DNA of 64,000 nucleotides, taken from positions 1-64,000 of the forward strand of contig JAEZKQ010000027.1 in NCBI GenBank assembly GCA_023436115.1, read 5' to 3'. The position numbers were made by a program, and so were the translations under genes. This stretch comes from Bacillota bacterium (GTDB lineage: Bacteria; Bacillota; Clostridia; Christensenellales; SZUA-584). This document shows, in pieces, positions 48,144 through 57,497 of this stretch. Position 1 is the stretch's first letter. The number at the start of each line of letters is the position of its first letter. Under the pieces are notes generated by a model. That model was not told where the DNA came from and did not search any database. It saw only the letters and a list, made by a program, of their open reading frames with translations.

Positions 48144-48823
48144 TTGCGCATCACCTCATCTTTGATGATGCGGCCGTCCTCGATACCGATGATACGGTCG
48201 GCCTGAAGCGCGATATTCATATCATGCGTAATGAGAATCAGCGTCTGTCCGTACTTTTTGTTTGTCAAACGCAGCAGCGAAATGATATCGGCGCTGTTTT
48301 TGCTGTCCAGATTGCCTGTGGGTTCGTCGGCCAATACCAGCGCGGGGCTGTTGATCAGCGCACGGCCGATCGATACTCGCTGCTGCTGTCCGCCCGAGAG
48401 CTGGTTGGGCAGATGCTTTTTGCGTTCTTCAAGACCCAGCATCGAGAATATTTCGTCAAGCTGCTTTTTGTCGGGCTTGCGCGCATCAAGCAGCAGCGGC
48501 AGCGTGATGTTTTCCTCTACATCCAGCACGGGTATCAGATTGTAAAACTGGTATATAAGACCTACCTGCCTGCGCCGGAATATGGCAAGTCGCGTTTCGT
48601 TGAGCGCATAAATATCCGTGTTGTCCACGAACACCTTGCCCGATGTGGGGCGGTCTACACCGCCCAATATATGCAGCAATGTGCTCTTGCCCGAGCCGGA
48701 TGAACCGACGATGGCGACAAATTCTCCTTTTTCCACGCTGAAGGATACGTTATCCAGTGCGCGTACAGCAGCTTCTCCGCTGCCGTATACTTTGCATAAA
48801 TTCTCAACTTTCAGAATTTCCAT
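48140..48823 (-). CDS. ABC exporter ATP-binding protein (MacB/LolD/BceA type)
   Basis: A 227-residue ATPase. It has Walker A VGSSGSGKSTLLHILGG, Q-loop LIYQFYNLIPVLDVEENI, signature LSGGQQQRVSIGRALI and Walker B LVLADEPTGNLD. It drives the FtsX-type permease downstream (4-bp overlap). AAGGAG precedes the ATG. The 80-bp gap from the histidine kinase contains a palindrome shared with the response-regulator promoter. Confidence 0.93.
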   Translation of the reverse strand: MEILKVENLCKVYGSGEAAVRALDNVSFSVEKGEFVAIVGSSGSGKSTLLHILGGVDRPTSGKVFVDNTDIYALNETRLAIFRRRQVGLIYQFYNLIPVLDVEENITLPLLLDARKPDKKQLDEIFSMLGLEERKKHLPNQLSGGQQQRVSIGRALINSPALVLADEPTGNLDSKNSADIISLLRLTNKKYGQTLILITHDMNIALQADRIIGIEDGRIIKDEVMRK

Positions 48824-48892
48824 GGCGTAACTCCTTAAATCTTATTACCGCCATGATAAACACTGCGTGTGACATGCCGGTGACTTGCTGTG

Positions 48893-48906
48893 TGACAGTT
48901 TTGTCA
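48893..48906. promoter_or_regulatory. Palindrome TGACAGTTTTGTCA ahead of the ABC exporter
   Basis: Its arms TGACA/TGTCA and overall length match the palindrome at 50621-50634. It covers the last codon of the histidine-kinase gene, about 70 bp before the ATPase start. A binding site for the adjacent OmpR-type regulator is inferred. Confidence 0.5.
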
Positions 48907-49893
48907 TTTTGGGAAACGGACGGTGAACGTGCTGCCTGCATGCGGATGGGAAGACGCGTCGATTGTCCCGTTCTGGCCTTTCACAATCGCGGATGCCATC
49001 GCAAGACCGATGCCCACACTGTCGTCCGAGGCGTTTCTGCCACGGTAGAAACGGCTGAATATATGCGGCATATCTTTGGGGTTAATGCCCGGCCCGCTGT
49101 CTTCAATACGTATCTGTGTGAATATGGGGTTGTCGCTGCATGTGATACGGATATGGCCGCCTTCAGGCGTATATTCAATGCAGTTCTTGAGTATATTCAC
49201 CAGCGCTTCGGCTGTCCAGTTCTTGTCGCAGCCGATGACAACGCCGTTATCGCTTAAATCCAGCGTCTGGTTTTTGATTTCCATGGGTATCAGCAGGGGA
49301 GCGCACGCTTTATCGAGCAGCGTTTTGGCGGGAACGGGTGCGCGTTTGAATTGTACTGTTTTTGCGTCGAGCTTGGAGAGCTTTAGCAGTGAGGCCACAA
49401 GCCATTGTATGCGCTCGAGCTGAGCACGCAGGCGGTCCGTAAACTCGTGGCGTTTTTCGTCGGGCAGCTGTGCGTCGCAGAGCAGATCGGTCATCATAAG
49501 CATCGATGTCAGCGGCGTTTTGAGCTGATGCGAGATATCGGACAGCGCGTTTTGCAGCGCCGCTTTTTCTTTTGCCAAAATATCGTTCTGCTCGCGCAGC
49601 ATCACCGTGACTTTATATATTTCGCTTTTGAGTATCGACAGCTCGCCCTCCACATTGTCGCGCACATCCAGCACATATTCGCCGCTGTTGATGCGCTTTA
49701 AATATGTGCTTAGCTGTCCGATCTGAGTGTAGCGGCGCTGTGTATAGACGATAAACAGCGAAATAAGCAACAAGCCTAACAGCCCGGTGATGATGCCTGC
49801 GGCAGCCGATACGATAAAGCCGACAGCGCTGCCGATAGCTGCGCATAGCAGAAGAAGCAATAAAAAGCGCTTGAACTCGGGATTGCGCAACAT
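48904..49893 (-). CDS. Intramembrane-sensing-type sensor histidine kinase
   Basis: A 329-residue kinase. Two membrane helices (about residues 8-50) are separated by almost no extracellular loop, as in BceS-like kinases that sense through an ABC exporter. HAMP-like and coiled segments precede the H-box (LSDISHQLKTPLTSMLMM). The N box is LVNILKNCIEYTPEGG, the G1 box EDSGPGI, and the G2 region GIGLAMASAIV. I chose the ATG at 49893, one base after the regulator stop; a GTG at 49902 is in frame. Confidence 0.9.
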   Translation of the reverse strand: MLRNPEFKRFLLLLLLCAAIGSAVGFIVSAAAGIITGLLGLLLISLFIVYTQRRYTQIGQLSTYLKRINSGEYVLDVRDNVEGELSILKSEIYKVTVMLREQNDILAKEKAALQNALSDISHQLKTPLTSMLMMTDLLCDAQLPDEKRHEFTDRLRAQLERIQWLVASLLKLSKLDAKTVQFKRAPVPAKTLLDKACAPLLIPMEIKNQTLDLSDNGVVIGCDKNWTAEALVNILKNCIEYTPEGGHIRITCSDNPIFTQIRIEDSGPGINPKDMPHIFSRFYRGRNASDDSVGIGLAMASAIVKGQNGTIDASSHPHAGSTFTVRFPK

Positions 49894-49894
49894 A

Positions 49895-50575
49895 TCACTC
49901 ACCTGCCTTATAGCCCAGGCCGCGCAGTGTATGGATCAGCTTGGGGTTCTGGGGGTCGTCCTCAATCTTTTCGCGCAGGCGCTTCACATACACAGTCAGC
50001 GTATTATCGTTGACAAAATCGCCCGCGATATCCCATATGCCTTCCAGCAGCTGCCCGCGGGAGAGTACCTGCCCGGGGTGAGCCGCGAGCGTGAGCAGCA
50101 GTCGGTATTCAAGCGCGGTCAGCAACACCTCCGCACCGTTTTTCAATACACGGGCCTGCTTGGTGTTGATGGTCAGATCGCCCAAAGTGATTTCGTCGGT
50201 GGCATCCCCGGCCTTTTCGGTGCGCCGCAGCACGGTGCGCAAGCGGGAGAGCAGCTCGCGTATGCGAAAGGGCTTGGTGATATAATCATCTGCGCCCATA
50301 TCCAGCCCCATGACCACGTTGACTTCATCGTCACACGCTGTCAGAAACACGACGGGAAGATCGCCGTGCGATTTAATTAGACGGCAGATATCGTAGCCGC
50401 TGCCGTCCGGCAGAGACAGGTCGAGTATGGCGAGGTCGAAATGCGTTTCGCCAACGGCTTTAACCGCATCGGCGGCGTTGTAACAAACGGTTACGCCGTA
50501 ACCTTCCTGCCGCAGCGTGTATTCGAGCCCCATCACAATGGTTTTATCGTCTTCGACGAGCAGTATTGTTTTCAT
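49895..50575 (-). CDS. OmpR/PhoB-family response regulator
   Basis: A 226-residue regulator. The receiver domain has ILLVEDDKTIVMGLEYTLRQ with the acidic pair, phosphoacceptor Asp52 in LAILDLSLPDGSG, the T of FLTACDDE and Lys of YITKPFRIREL. A winged-helix DNA-binding domain follows (LTALEYRLLLTLAAHPGQVL to VYVKRLREKIED and HTLRGLGYKAG). It is first in the regulator-kinase-ABC unit, with its own promoter and a palindrome upstream. Confidence 0.95.
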   Translation of the reverse strand: MKTILLVEDDKTIVMGLEYTLRQEGYGVTVCYNAADAVKAVGETHFDLAILDLSLPDGSGYDICRLIKSHGDLPVVFLTACDDEVNVVMGLDMGADDYITKPFRIRELLSRLRTVLRRTEKAGDATDEITLGDLTINTKQARVLKNGAEVLLTALEYRLLLTLAAHPGQVLSRGQLLEGIWDIAGDFVNDNTLTVYVKRLREKIEDDPQNPKLIHTLRGLGYKAGE

Positions 50576-50592
50576 ATCATCACCTTCTTCTA

Positions 50593-50634
50593 ATTATAGC
50601 CTGTCACCGATACTTTTGCATGACAGATTTGTCA
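50593..50634 (-). promoter_or_regulatory. Response-regulator promoter with upstream palindrome
   Basis: TATAAT (50593-50598, minus) has no good -35. The palindrome TGACAGATTTGTCA (50621-50634) is centred about 30 bp upstream of the -10, a position suited to an activator. Confidence 0.55.
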
Positions 50635-50771
50635 TATAGGCCGTTTGCAGCGTTATATTGAAAAAATCATCAATATCTCTTATCAAATTCTATACTTATA
50701 CTGGTATTTCTGATATAATACGAGTATTTTAAAGGGTACTTTATAGACAAACTGTAAAGGGGTATTTGAAC

Positions 50772-51899
50772 ATGGTTGAGATAAAAGAAGTCTTAAGCAA
50801 GAGTGATCTTAAGAAATACGTCTGTTTCCCGGATACGCTTTACAAAGGTGTAAAATACTATATCCCTGAGCTTAAATCTGAAGAATACTCCATGTACTCA
50901 CCCGAAACAAATTTTTCATTTGAATATTGCGATGCGAGGTTCTTTCTTGCTTATAAAAACGGCAAGTTAGCAGGCCGTATCGGCGCTATTGTCAACAAGA
51001 GATCCAACGAAGTCTGGAATCAGAAACAGATACGTGTGACACGCGTCGATTTTATAGACGACTTAGAAGTGTCCGGCGCACTTTTCGGCGCTGTGGAAGG
51101 CTGGGCGAAAGAACTGGGGCTCACCGAAGCGCATGGCCCTTTAGGCTTTACCGACCTTGATAAAGAAGGCTTGCTGGTGGAAGGCTTTGACCGCATGGGT
51201 TCCACCGTGACCATATACAACTTCCCTTATTATCCGAAGCATTTTGAAGCTCATGGCTATGTGAAGGATATTGACTGGGTGGAATACCGCATCCGCGTAC
51301 CCGAAAAGGGAGACCAGCGTGTGGCGCGTGTGAGTAGGCTGGCGGAAAAGGTGATGGAGCGCTCTAATGTACGGTTTTTCAATATCAAAAAGATAAAAGA
51401 AGCGGCGCCCATCGTCGTTCAGCTTTTCGACCTCTTAAGCGAGTGCTATAAAGAGCTGTATGGTGTAGTGCCGTATACCGAAAAGGTCGCAAAGGATTAT
51501 CTGCGGCGTTTTACACCGCTGCTGAATCCCGAATTTGCTAAATTCATTGTGGATGAAAACGATAAGCTTATTGCTTTCGGACTTGCCGCGCCGTCGCTTG
51601 CCGAGGCTTTTAAAAAGTCGCGCGGGCGCATGCTGCCGCTAGGATGGTATCATTTGCTTCGTGCCGTCAAGAATCCTAAGGAACTTGAGCTTTATTTGGT
51701 GGCCGTTCATCCCGACTATCAAAAAGCGGGGCTTGCCGCTCTGCTCATGAACGATATTACCGCTTCGGCAATGCGCAGAGGCATCAAGTATGCCGAATCT
51801 TCACCCGAGCTGGAAGACAATAAAAAGGTGCAGGATTTCTGGAAAAACTATGATGTGGAGCAGCACAAACGCCGCCGATGCTACAAGAAAACGCTGTAA
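50772..51899 (+). CDS. YghO-like GNAT-fold protein
   Basis: A 375-residue protein of the YghO group. YKGVKYYIPELKSEEYSMYS, FEYCDARFFLAYKNGKLAGR, HGPLGFTDLDKEGLLVEGFD and NFPYYPKHFEAHGYVKDIDW are highly characteristic. The C-terminal GNAT half includes YLVAVHPDYQKAGLAALLMN and ends HKRRRCYKKTL. The substrate is unknown. AAGGGG lies 9 bases before the ATG at 50772. A TATAAT element near 50713-50720 may be its promoter. It is convergent with the DapB-family gene. Confidence 0.87.
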   Translation: MVEIKEVLSKSDLKKYVCFPDTLYKGVKYYIPELKSEEYSMYSPETNFSFEYCDARFFLAYKNGKLAGRIGAIVNKRSNEVWNQKQIRVTRVDFIDDLEVSGALFGAVEGWAKELGLTEAHGPLGFTDLDKEGLLVEGFDRMGSTVTIYNFPYYPKHFEAHGYVKDIDWVEYRIRVPEKGDQRVARVSRLAEKVMERSNVRFFNIKKIKEAAPIVVQLFDLLSECYKELYGVVPYTEKVAKDYLRRFTPLLNPEFAKFIVDENDKLIAFGLAAPSLAEAFKKSRGRMLPLGWYHLLRAVKNPKELELYLVAVHPDYQKAGLAALLMNDITASAMRRGIKYAESSPELEDNKKVQDFWKNYDVEQHKRRRCYKKTL

Positions 51900-51901
51900 C
51901 C

Positions 51902-52681
51902 TTACGCATTAAGTTCAAAGACACGCTCATTTCGGGCTGCGCTGAGCATCACGGCCTCCTCCATTGTGTATAAACCATGATCTTTGCCGAGCAGCCACTT
52001 GGAGGCGTATATAGCGCCTTGTCCGAAGGCCGCACGGTTGATGGATTCATGGATAATGCGTATCGTCTGATTGGGCAAACCGAATACCACTTCATGCTTG
52101 CCGACGATTCCGCCGACACGTATCGAATTCACATGGTTTTGCGTATCCAGCCCTAAGTCTTCAGCAATACGCAGCGCCGTACCTGACACATCCGGCTTGC
52201 CTTTAAAATGTTCTTCAATGATCTCAATATCAGCTTCAGGTACAATACGCTGCAACACCTTGGAGGCTTCTATCAAAAAATTAATACCCAGCGTAATGTT
52301 GGGCGAATAGAGTACAGCCACGTTTTCGCCAAGCTCTTTTAACTGCTTGAGTTGTTTTTTCTCGTATTTTGAAATGGCTGAAACTATACGCGTTCCGTAT
52401 CTTGCGGCGTTTTTATACGTCTCCACGGCGCTGCTGGCGCTAAAGTCAATAATGACATCCACAAAATTCTCCTCAAAGAAAGTCTGCGTGTCGATGGAAT
52501 CGATCGAGTATATTTTGCCCTGGTTCGTCTCAAAACCCATGAGACGGCTGGCATACTCGCCCTCATTGCGTTTTGACTTGCGCAGTACCCACACTAATTC
52601 ACAGTCTTCATCCTTTATGATCTCCTGTGCCACGATGGAGCCCGTCTTTCCAAAACCACACATACCGACACTTATCTTCAT
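51902..52681 (-). CDS. Dihydrodipicolinate reductase (DapB) family protein
   Basis: A 259-residue Rossmann protein. VGMCGFGKTGSIVAQEI is the NAD(P) motif, VDVIIDFSASSAVETYKNA follows the DapB pattern, and SPNITLGINFLIEA resembles the NFSLGVN segment. The catalytic stretch is EEHFKGKPDVSGTAL. The His and Lys are kept, but the usual HH is HF and the APSGTA loop is one residue shorter. It probably reduces 4-hydroxytetrahydrodipicolinate or a related imine; a paralogous role is possible. AAAGGAGG precedes the ATG at 52681; the longer open frame has no site. Confidence 0.8.
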   Translation of the reverse strand: MKISVGMCGFGKTGSIVAQEIIKDEDCELVWVLRKSKRNEGEYASRLMGFETNQGKIYSIDSIDTQTFFEENFVDVIIDFSASSAVETYKNAARYGTRIVSAISKYEKKQLKQLKELGENVAVLYSPNITLGINFLIEASKVLQRIVPEADIEIIEEHFKGKPDVSGTALRIAEDLGLDTQNHVNSIRVGGIVGKHEVVFGLPNQTIRIIHESINRAAFGQGAIYASKWLLGKDHGLYTMEEAVMLSAARNERVFELNA

Positions 52682-53028
52682 CAAATTCCTCCTTTTAAAC
52701 CAACTTACCTTCTTTAAAAGCGTAAACTTAAACAGGTCTACTGAACGAACAATAAGGCCTTGAAAATATATACAAAAAGCAAAACCCAAAATACATTTGC
52801 GTTTTCGTGATCAATCTATTTACTTTTCTCCCGATGCTTAAACATCAGGACCGCCAATACCGCCACGTTAAAAATAAGGAAACAACCCACCGGAAACCCG
52901 CATTTTTTGTATCCATAAAACGTTTAAGAAGTGCAAATCGTCTATGGCACATGATCCGTTCTTTTAAGCGGACGAGTTTCCAAATAGCCATTGGCATATC
53001 GAATATGGTTGCTTTATTATCATACCAT

Positions 53029-53040
53029 ACCTAGCTAGGT
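53029..53040. promoter_or_regulatory. 12-bp palindrome in the 52682-53171 intergenic region
   Basis: ACCTAGCTAGGT is a perfect palindrome, 130 bp upstream of the activase-related gene. The rest of this 490-bp divergent region holds no gene that I can support. Confidence 0.35.
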
Positions 53041-53099
53041 GGTGCAAGCTTTGAAGCCAATAGACAAAAATATCACAAAATTCAAAATTCATATGACAT

Positions 53100-53128
53100 T
53101 TGAAATCAAGACCCTTTTCTATTATCAT
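53100..53128 (+). promoter_or_regulatory. Promoter of the activase-related gene
   Basis: TTGAAA, a 17-bp spacer and TATCAT, 43 bp upstream of the ATG at 53172. Confidence 0.6.
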
Positions 53129-53171
53129 GCAAGGGTGTATACTTGCTTTTAGTGAAAATATGGAGATAAAT

Positions 53172-56100
53172 ATGGATAAACTCAGCGTCCGTTTCGGACT
53201 CGACATCGGCTCAACAACCGTTAAATGCATTGTGATGAGCGGCAGCAATGTCATTTTCAGCGAATATAAAAGACACTTCAGTGATATCACACAAAGCGTT
53301 CTTGATATGCTTGCCAGAGCCTATGATAAGCTTGGCGACTTAAATATGTATATACTGGTTACCGGCTCGGGCGGACTGTCGGTAGGCAAATGGCTGGGTG
53401 TGCCGTTTGTTCAGGAGGTCGTGGCGGCGAGCAGCGCCGTCAAAGCCTTTATACCCGGAACCGATGTGGCAATTGAGTTGGGCGGCGAGGACGCAAAAAT
53501 CACTTACTTCTCGGGCAGCACAGAACAGCGCATGAACGGCACCTGCGCCGGCGGCACCGGGGCTTTTATCGATCAGATGGCTTCACTGCTGGAAACGGAT
53601 GCGGCGGGATTAAATCTGCTCGCGGCCAGATCCACTCATACCTACGACATCGCGGCCCGGTGCGGCGTCTTTGCCAAAAGCGACATACAGCCGCTCATCA
53701 ACGAGGGCGCGGCGCGCGAAGATATCGCAGCATCCGTGTTTCAGGCTGTGGTCAACCAAACCATCAGCGGACTGGCCTGCGGCCGTCCGATACGCGGAAA
53801 GGTGGCCTTTCTTGGCGGCCCGCTTCACTTTCTGCCCGCGCTCAAAGAGAGATTTGTCAAGACGCTGCATCTGCGTGACGAGGATATAATGAGCACGCCT
53901 CACGCCATGATGTTTGTGGCCGCTGGCGCAGCGATGATGGCCGATCAAACACAGATACGCTTATCAGAGCTGCTAAAGCGCGCAAAGGCCGTATCCGCAT
54001 TTGAAGATACCTCCGTTTGTCTTCCCCCGCTGTTTGCCGATAAACATGACTATGCTGCTTTTAAAAACCGCCATGCTCAGGCCAGCGTGCCCATTAAGCC
54101 CATTGAAGCTTGCAGCGGCCCGTGCTATCTGGGTATCGATGCGGGTTCCACCACCACCAAGGCCGTGCTTTTAAACGACGGTGACATTGTGTATTCCCAC
54201 TATGGGGCGAATAAAGGCCGCCCCTTAGACATGATATGCGAAATTGTCACGGATATCTATAAACGCCTCCCCGAGAGCGCTTACATCGCGTATTCGGCAT
54301 CCACGGGCTACGGTGAAAATCTGGCCAAGGCTGCGTTTTCACTGGATACGAGCGAAGTGGAAACCGTCGCCCATTACACCGCGGCACGCTATTTCCGTCC
54401 CGATACCGATTTTATACTCGATATCGGCGGGCAGGATATGAAATGCATGCGCACCAAAGACGGGGTGATCGACGAGGTCATATTGAACGAAGCCTGCTCG
54501 TCGGGCTGCGGTTCTTTTTTAGAGACCTTTGCGGCATCCTTATCGTGCAGCATACAGGAATTCTCGCAGGCCGCTTTGTTTGCGCCGCAGCCTGTGGACT
54601 TAGGCAGCCGCTGTACTGTATTCATGAACTCCAAGGTGCGCCAGGCGCAAAAGGAAGGTGCAACGCTGGGCGGTATTTCCGCAGGGCTTTCTTATTCCGT
54701 GGTCAAAAACGCGCTTTATAAAGTCATCAAGCTCAAAAATCCCGATGAATTGGGTAAAAGCGTGGTTGTACAGGGCGGTACATTCCTAAACGACGCGGTG
54801 CTGCGCGCGCTTGAGCTGCTCTCGGGCCGTGAAGTCGTACGCCCCACGATCGCTGGGCTTATGGGCGCGTATGGTGCGGCGCTGATAGCTAAAGACCGCT
54901 GCCCTTCCGGCGCGGTATCCGGTATGCTCTCTGCTCAGGCCCTTGAGGAAATGAACATAACGCAGACACACGCACGGTGCTCACGCTGCGAAAACAACTG
55001 CCGCCTCACGGTCAGCCATTTCGGCGATGGGCGCAAGTTCGTATCGGGCAATCGCTGTGAACGCGGCGGTATGCAGGGCTCGGAGCATAAGAACAAGCTG
55101 CCCGACATGTACGATTACACATATAAAAGATTGTTTGATTATCAACCGCTTCAACAAGATGAAGCCAAGCGCGGCACCATCGGCATTCCGCGTGTGCTGG
55201 GTATTTACGAAAACTACCCGTTCTGGCATACTTTTTTTACGGCGCTGTCTTACCGTGTCGTGATTTCACCGCGCTCCACACGCAGCGTTTATACGGCGGG
55301 TATCGAAAGCATACCTTCGGAATCGCTCTGTTATCCGGCCAAACTGGCTCATGGCGCGGTGCGCAAGCTGATCGACGGCGGCGTAAAGACCATTTTCTTT
55401 CCCTGCGTACCCTATGAGAAAAAAGAGCAAAAGAAAGCGGCTAACAACTTCAACTGCCCGATTGTGACGTCGTATCCTGAAAATATCAAAAACAACATGC
55501 CGGAAATCAAGGAAAACGGCGTGACGCTGCTGATGCCGTTTTTGCCTATGGACACCATCAGCAGGCTCACAAGAAGGCTTGTCGAGGAATTCCCGGATAT
55601 ACCGGCCCATGAGGTGAAACGTGCGGCCAAGCTGGCGTGGAAAGAAAAGCTTCATTTCCAAAGCGATATCCGGCATCAGGGCGAAAAAATACTGGCCAAG
55701 GTCAGGCGCGGTGAGATGCAGGCTATCATACTGGGCGGGCGGCCATACCATATCGACCCGGAGATCAACCACGGCATATCGTCCATCATCACATCGCTGG
55801 GGTTCGCGGTACTCACGGAACAAAGCGTGGCGCACCTTGGCGAATACCGTCCTTTGCGCGTTCTCGATCAATGGATGTTCCATACACGCATCTATGCGGC
55901 GGCGCATCTCGCCGGACGCACGGAAGGACTAGAGCTTGTCCAGCTCAACTCGTTCGGATGCGGCCTGGACGCGGTGGTCACCGACCAAACACAGGAGATA
56001 CTCAAGGCTTACGGCAAGATATACACGCTGCTGAAGATTGACGAGATCAACAACACAGGCGCGATACGCATCAGGTTGCGCTCTCTCGCAGCTGCTGTAT

Positions 56101-57407
56101 CAGAACGTAAGAAAAGGCGTGTGATCGACGATATCGCAGATGCCGTTAAGCATCGCGCCGTTGAGTACAAAAAAGTTGTTTTTGAAAAGTTCATGAAAAA
56201 GGACTTTACGATACTTTCGCCGCAGATGTCGCCCATCCATTTTGACTTTTTACGCGCCGCTTTTGAGTCCTCGGGCTACCGGTTCGAGCTGCTGCCATCG
56301 GTGGATACGGCGGCTGTAGAAGAGGGTTTGAAATACGTCAACAACGACGCGTGCTATCCGTCCATTATCGTCACAGGCCAGCTTATTGAAGCCGTCAAAT
56401 CCGGCCGGTATAACACCGATAAGCTTGCGTGCATCATCACCCAGACAGGCGGCGGGTGCCGCGCGTCCAACTATATCGGCTTTATCCGTAAAGCGCTCAA
56501 AGACGCGGGTTATCCGCATATTCCCGTCATTTCACTGAGCGCGGCAAGGCTAGAAAAGCATCCCGGGTTTAAGATCACGCTGGGCATGCTCAGACGTGCC
56601 ATGCGCGGTATGATTTACGGCGACCTGCTCAACAGGCTGACATTGGCTACGCGCCCTTATGAGCTAAATCCCGGCGATACGCAGGCGGCTTATATCAAGT
56701 GGCGTGATATTGCGCTGGCGAACATTAAAAAGCTCAATCACCGCCTGTTTAAACGCAACATTATCGATATGGTCAGTGAGTTCGATGCCATCCCTGTCAC
56801 CGATGAGAAAAAACCCGTGATCGGTGTGGTCGGCGAGATACTGGTGAAATATCACCCCACGGCGAACAACCAGATCATTAAGGTTTTGGAGGACGAGGGT
56901 GCCGAAGTGAAGGTGCCTGACCTCATCGATTTTCTGCTGTATTGCGCATACAATATGAATTTCAAACATGAGGTGCTTAAGCGACCCAAGCTGTTCGCGC
57001 ATTTTGGCAATATCGCTATTTCCATGATAGAGAATTCGCGCAAGCTCATGCGCAGGGTGCTCAGCCAAAGCCGCCGTTTCTCCGCGCCGTCTTTTATCGA
57101 AGAGAAGGCAAAAGCCGCGTCTGAATTCCTGTCTATCGGCAATCAAACGGGCGAAGGTTGGTTCTTAACGGGCGAAATGGCTGAGTTGCTTAAAGAAGGC
57201 GCGGATGGTATCGTCTGCGTACAGCCTTTTGCGTGTCTGCCTAACCACATTGTGGGCAAGGGTGTGATACAGCCCATACGCGCGCGTTTCCCCGAGGCCA
57301 ACATCGTCGCGATCGACTACGACCCGGGCGCAAGCGAGGTCAATCAGCTCAACCGTATCAAGCTTATGCTTTCGTTGGCTCATGACAAGATCAACAAAGT
57401 CGGTTAA
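53172..57407 (+). CDS. Acyl-CoA dehydratase activase-related protein (BadF/HgdC plus DUF2229 fusion)
   Basis: A 1411-residue multidomain protein. There are two tandem BadF/BcrA-type ASKHA ATPase domains: the first begins FGLDIGSTTVKCIVMSG with CAGGTGAFIDQMASLL, and the second, near residue 325, CYLGIDAGSTTTKAVLLND with EACSSGCGSFLETF. The cysteines may hold the bridging [4Fe-4S] cluster of archerases. Next comes a Cys motif (CSRCENNCRL), then a DUF2229/HgdB-like region (GIPRVLGIYENYPFWHTFF, ESLCYPAKLAHGAV, FGCGLDAVVTDQ, NNDACYPSIIVTGQ). This giant form is widespread in Clostridia; its reaction is unproven, and electron activation of a dehydratase-like reaction is inferred. GGAG precedes the ATG. 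Confidence 0.88.
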   Translation: MDKLSVRFGLDIGSTTVKCIVMSGSNVIFSEYKRHFSDITQSVLDMLARAYDKLGDLNMYILVTGSGGLSVGKWLGVPFVQEVVAASSAVKAFIPGTDVAIELGGEDAKITYFSGSTEQRMNGTCAGGTGAFIDQMASLLETDAAGLNLLAARSTHTYDIAARCGVFAKSDIQPLINEGAAREDIAASVFQAVVNQTISGLACGRPIRGKVAFLGGPLHFLPALKERFVKTLHLRDEDIMSTPHAMMFVAAGAAMMADQTQIRLSELLKRAKAVSAFEDTSVCLPPLFADKHDYAAFKNRHAQASVPIKPIEACSGPCYLGIDAGSTTTKAVLLNDGDIVYSHYGANKGRPLDMICEIVTDIYKRLPESAYIAYSASTGYGENLAKAAFSLDTSEVETVAHYTAARYFRPDTDFILDIGGQDMKCMRTKDGVIDEVILNEACSSGCGSFLETFAASLSCSIQEFSQAALFAPQPVDLGSRCTVFMNSKVRQAQKEGATLGGISAGLSYSVVKNALYKVIKLKNPDELGKSVVVQGGTFLNDAVLRALELLSGREVVRPTIAGLMGAYGAALIAKDRCPSGAVSGMLSAQALEEMNITQTHARCSRCENNCRLTVSHFGDGRKFVSGNRCERGGMQGSEHKNKLPDMYDYTYKRLFDYQPLQQDEAKRGTIGIPRVLGIYENYPFWHTFFTALSYRVVISPRSTRSVYTAGIESIPSESLCYPAKLAHGAVRKLIDGGVKTIFFPCVPYEKKEQKKAANNFNCPIVTSYPENIKNNMPEIKENGVTLLMPFLPMDTISRLTRRLVEEFPDIPAHEVKRAAKLAWKEKLHFQSDIRHQGEKILAKVRRGEMQAIILGGRPYHIDPEINHGISSIITSLGFAVLTEQSVAHLGEYRPLRVLDQWMFHTRIYAAAHLAGRTEGLELVQLNSFGCGLDAVVTDQTQEILKAYGKIYTLLKIDEINNTGAIRIRLRSLAAAVSERKKRRVIDDIADAVKHRAVEYKKVVFEKFMKKDFTILSPQMSPIHFDFLRAAFESSGYRFELLPSVDTAAVEEGLKYVNNDACYPSIIVTGQLIEAVKSGRYNTDKLACIITQTGGGCRASNYIGFIRKALKDAGYPHIPVISLSAARLEKHPGFKITLGMLRRAMRGMIYGDLLNRLTLATRPYELNPGDTQAAYIKWRDIALANIKKLNHRLFKRNIIDMVSEFDAIPVTDEKKPVIGVVGEILVKYHPTANNQIIKVLEDEGAEVKVPDLIDFLLYCAYNMNFKHEVLKRPKLFAHFGNIAISMIENSRKLMRRVLSQSRRFSAPSFIEEKAKAASEFLSIGNQTGEGWFLTGEMAELLKEGADGIVCVQPFACLPNHIVGKGVIQPIRARFPEANIVAIDYDPGASEVNQLNRIKLMLSLAHDKINKVG

Positions 57408-57433
57408 AGTTCGACTATAATTCACAAGCGATT

Positions 57434-57469
57434 AAAAAGGCTGCCTTTCAACCTTTCAGCAGCCTTTTT
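57434..57469. terminator. Bidirectional terminator
   Basis: AAAAAGGCTGC and GCAGCCTTTTT form an 11-bp perfect stem with A/T flanks usable on both strands. It lies between the activase-related gene and the convergent chemoreceptor gene. Confidence 0.85.
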
Positions 57470-57497
57470 AACAGAAAGAATCGGAAGTTCAGTTCGT

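Noticed and set aside
52682..53171. Small frames in the divergent region between dapB-like and activase-related genes
   Set aside because: Several 60-110 codon frames exist on both strands, but none has a ribosome site, a coherent domain or plausible composition.
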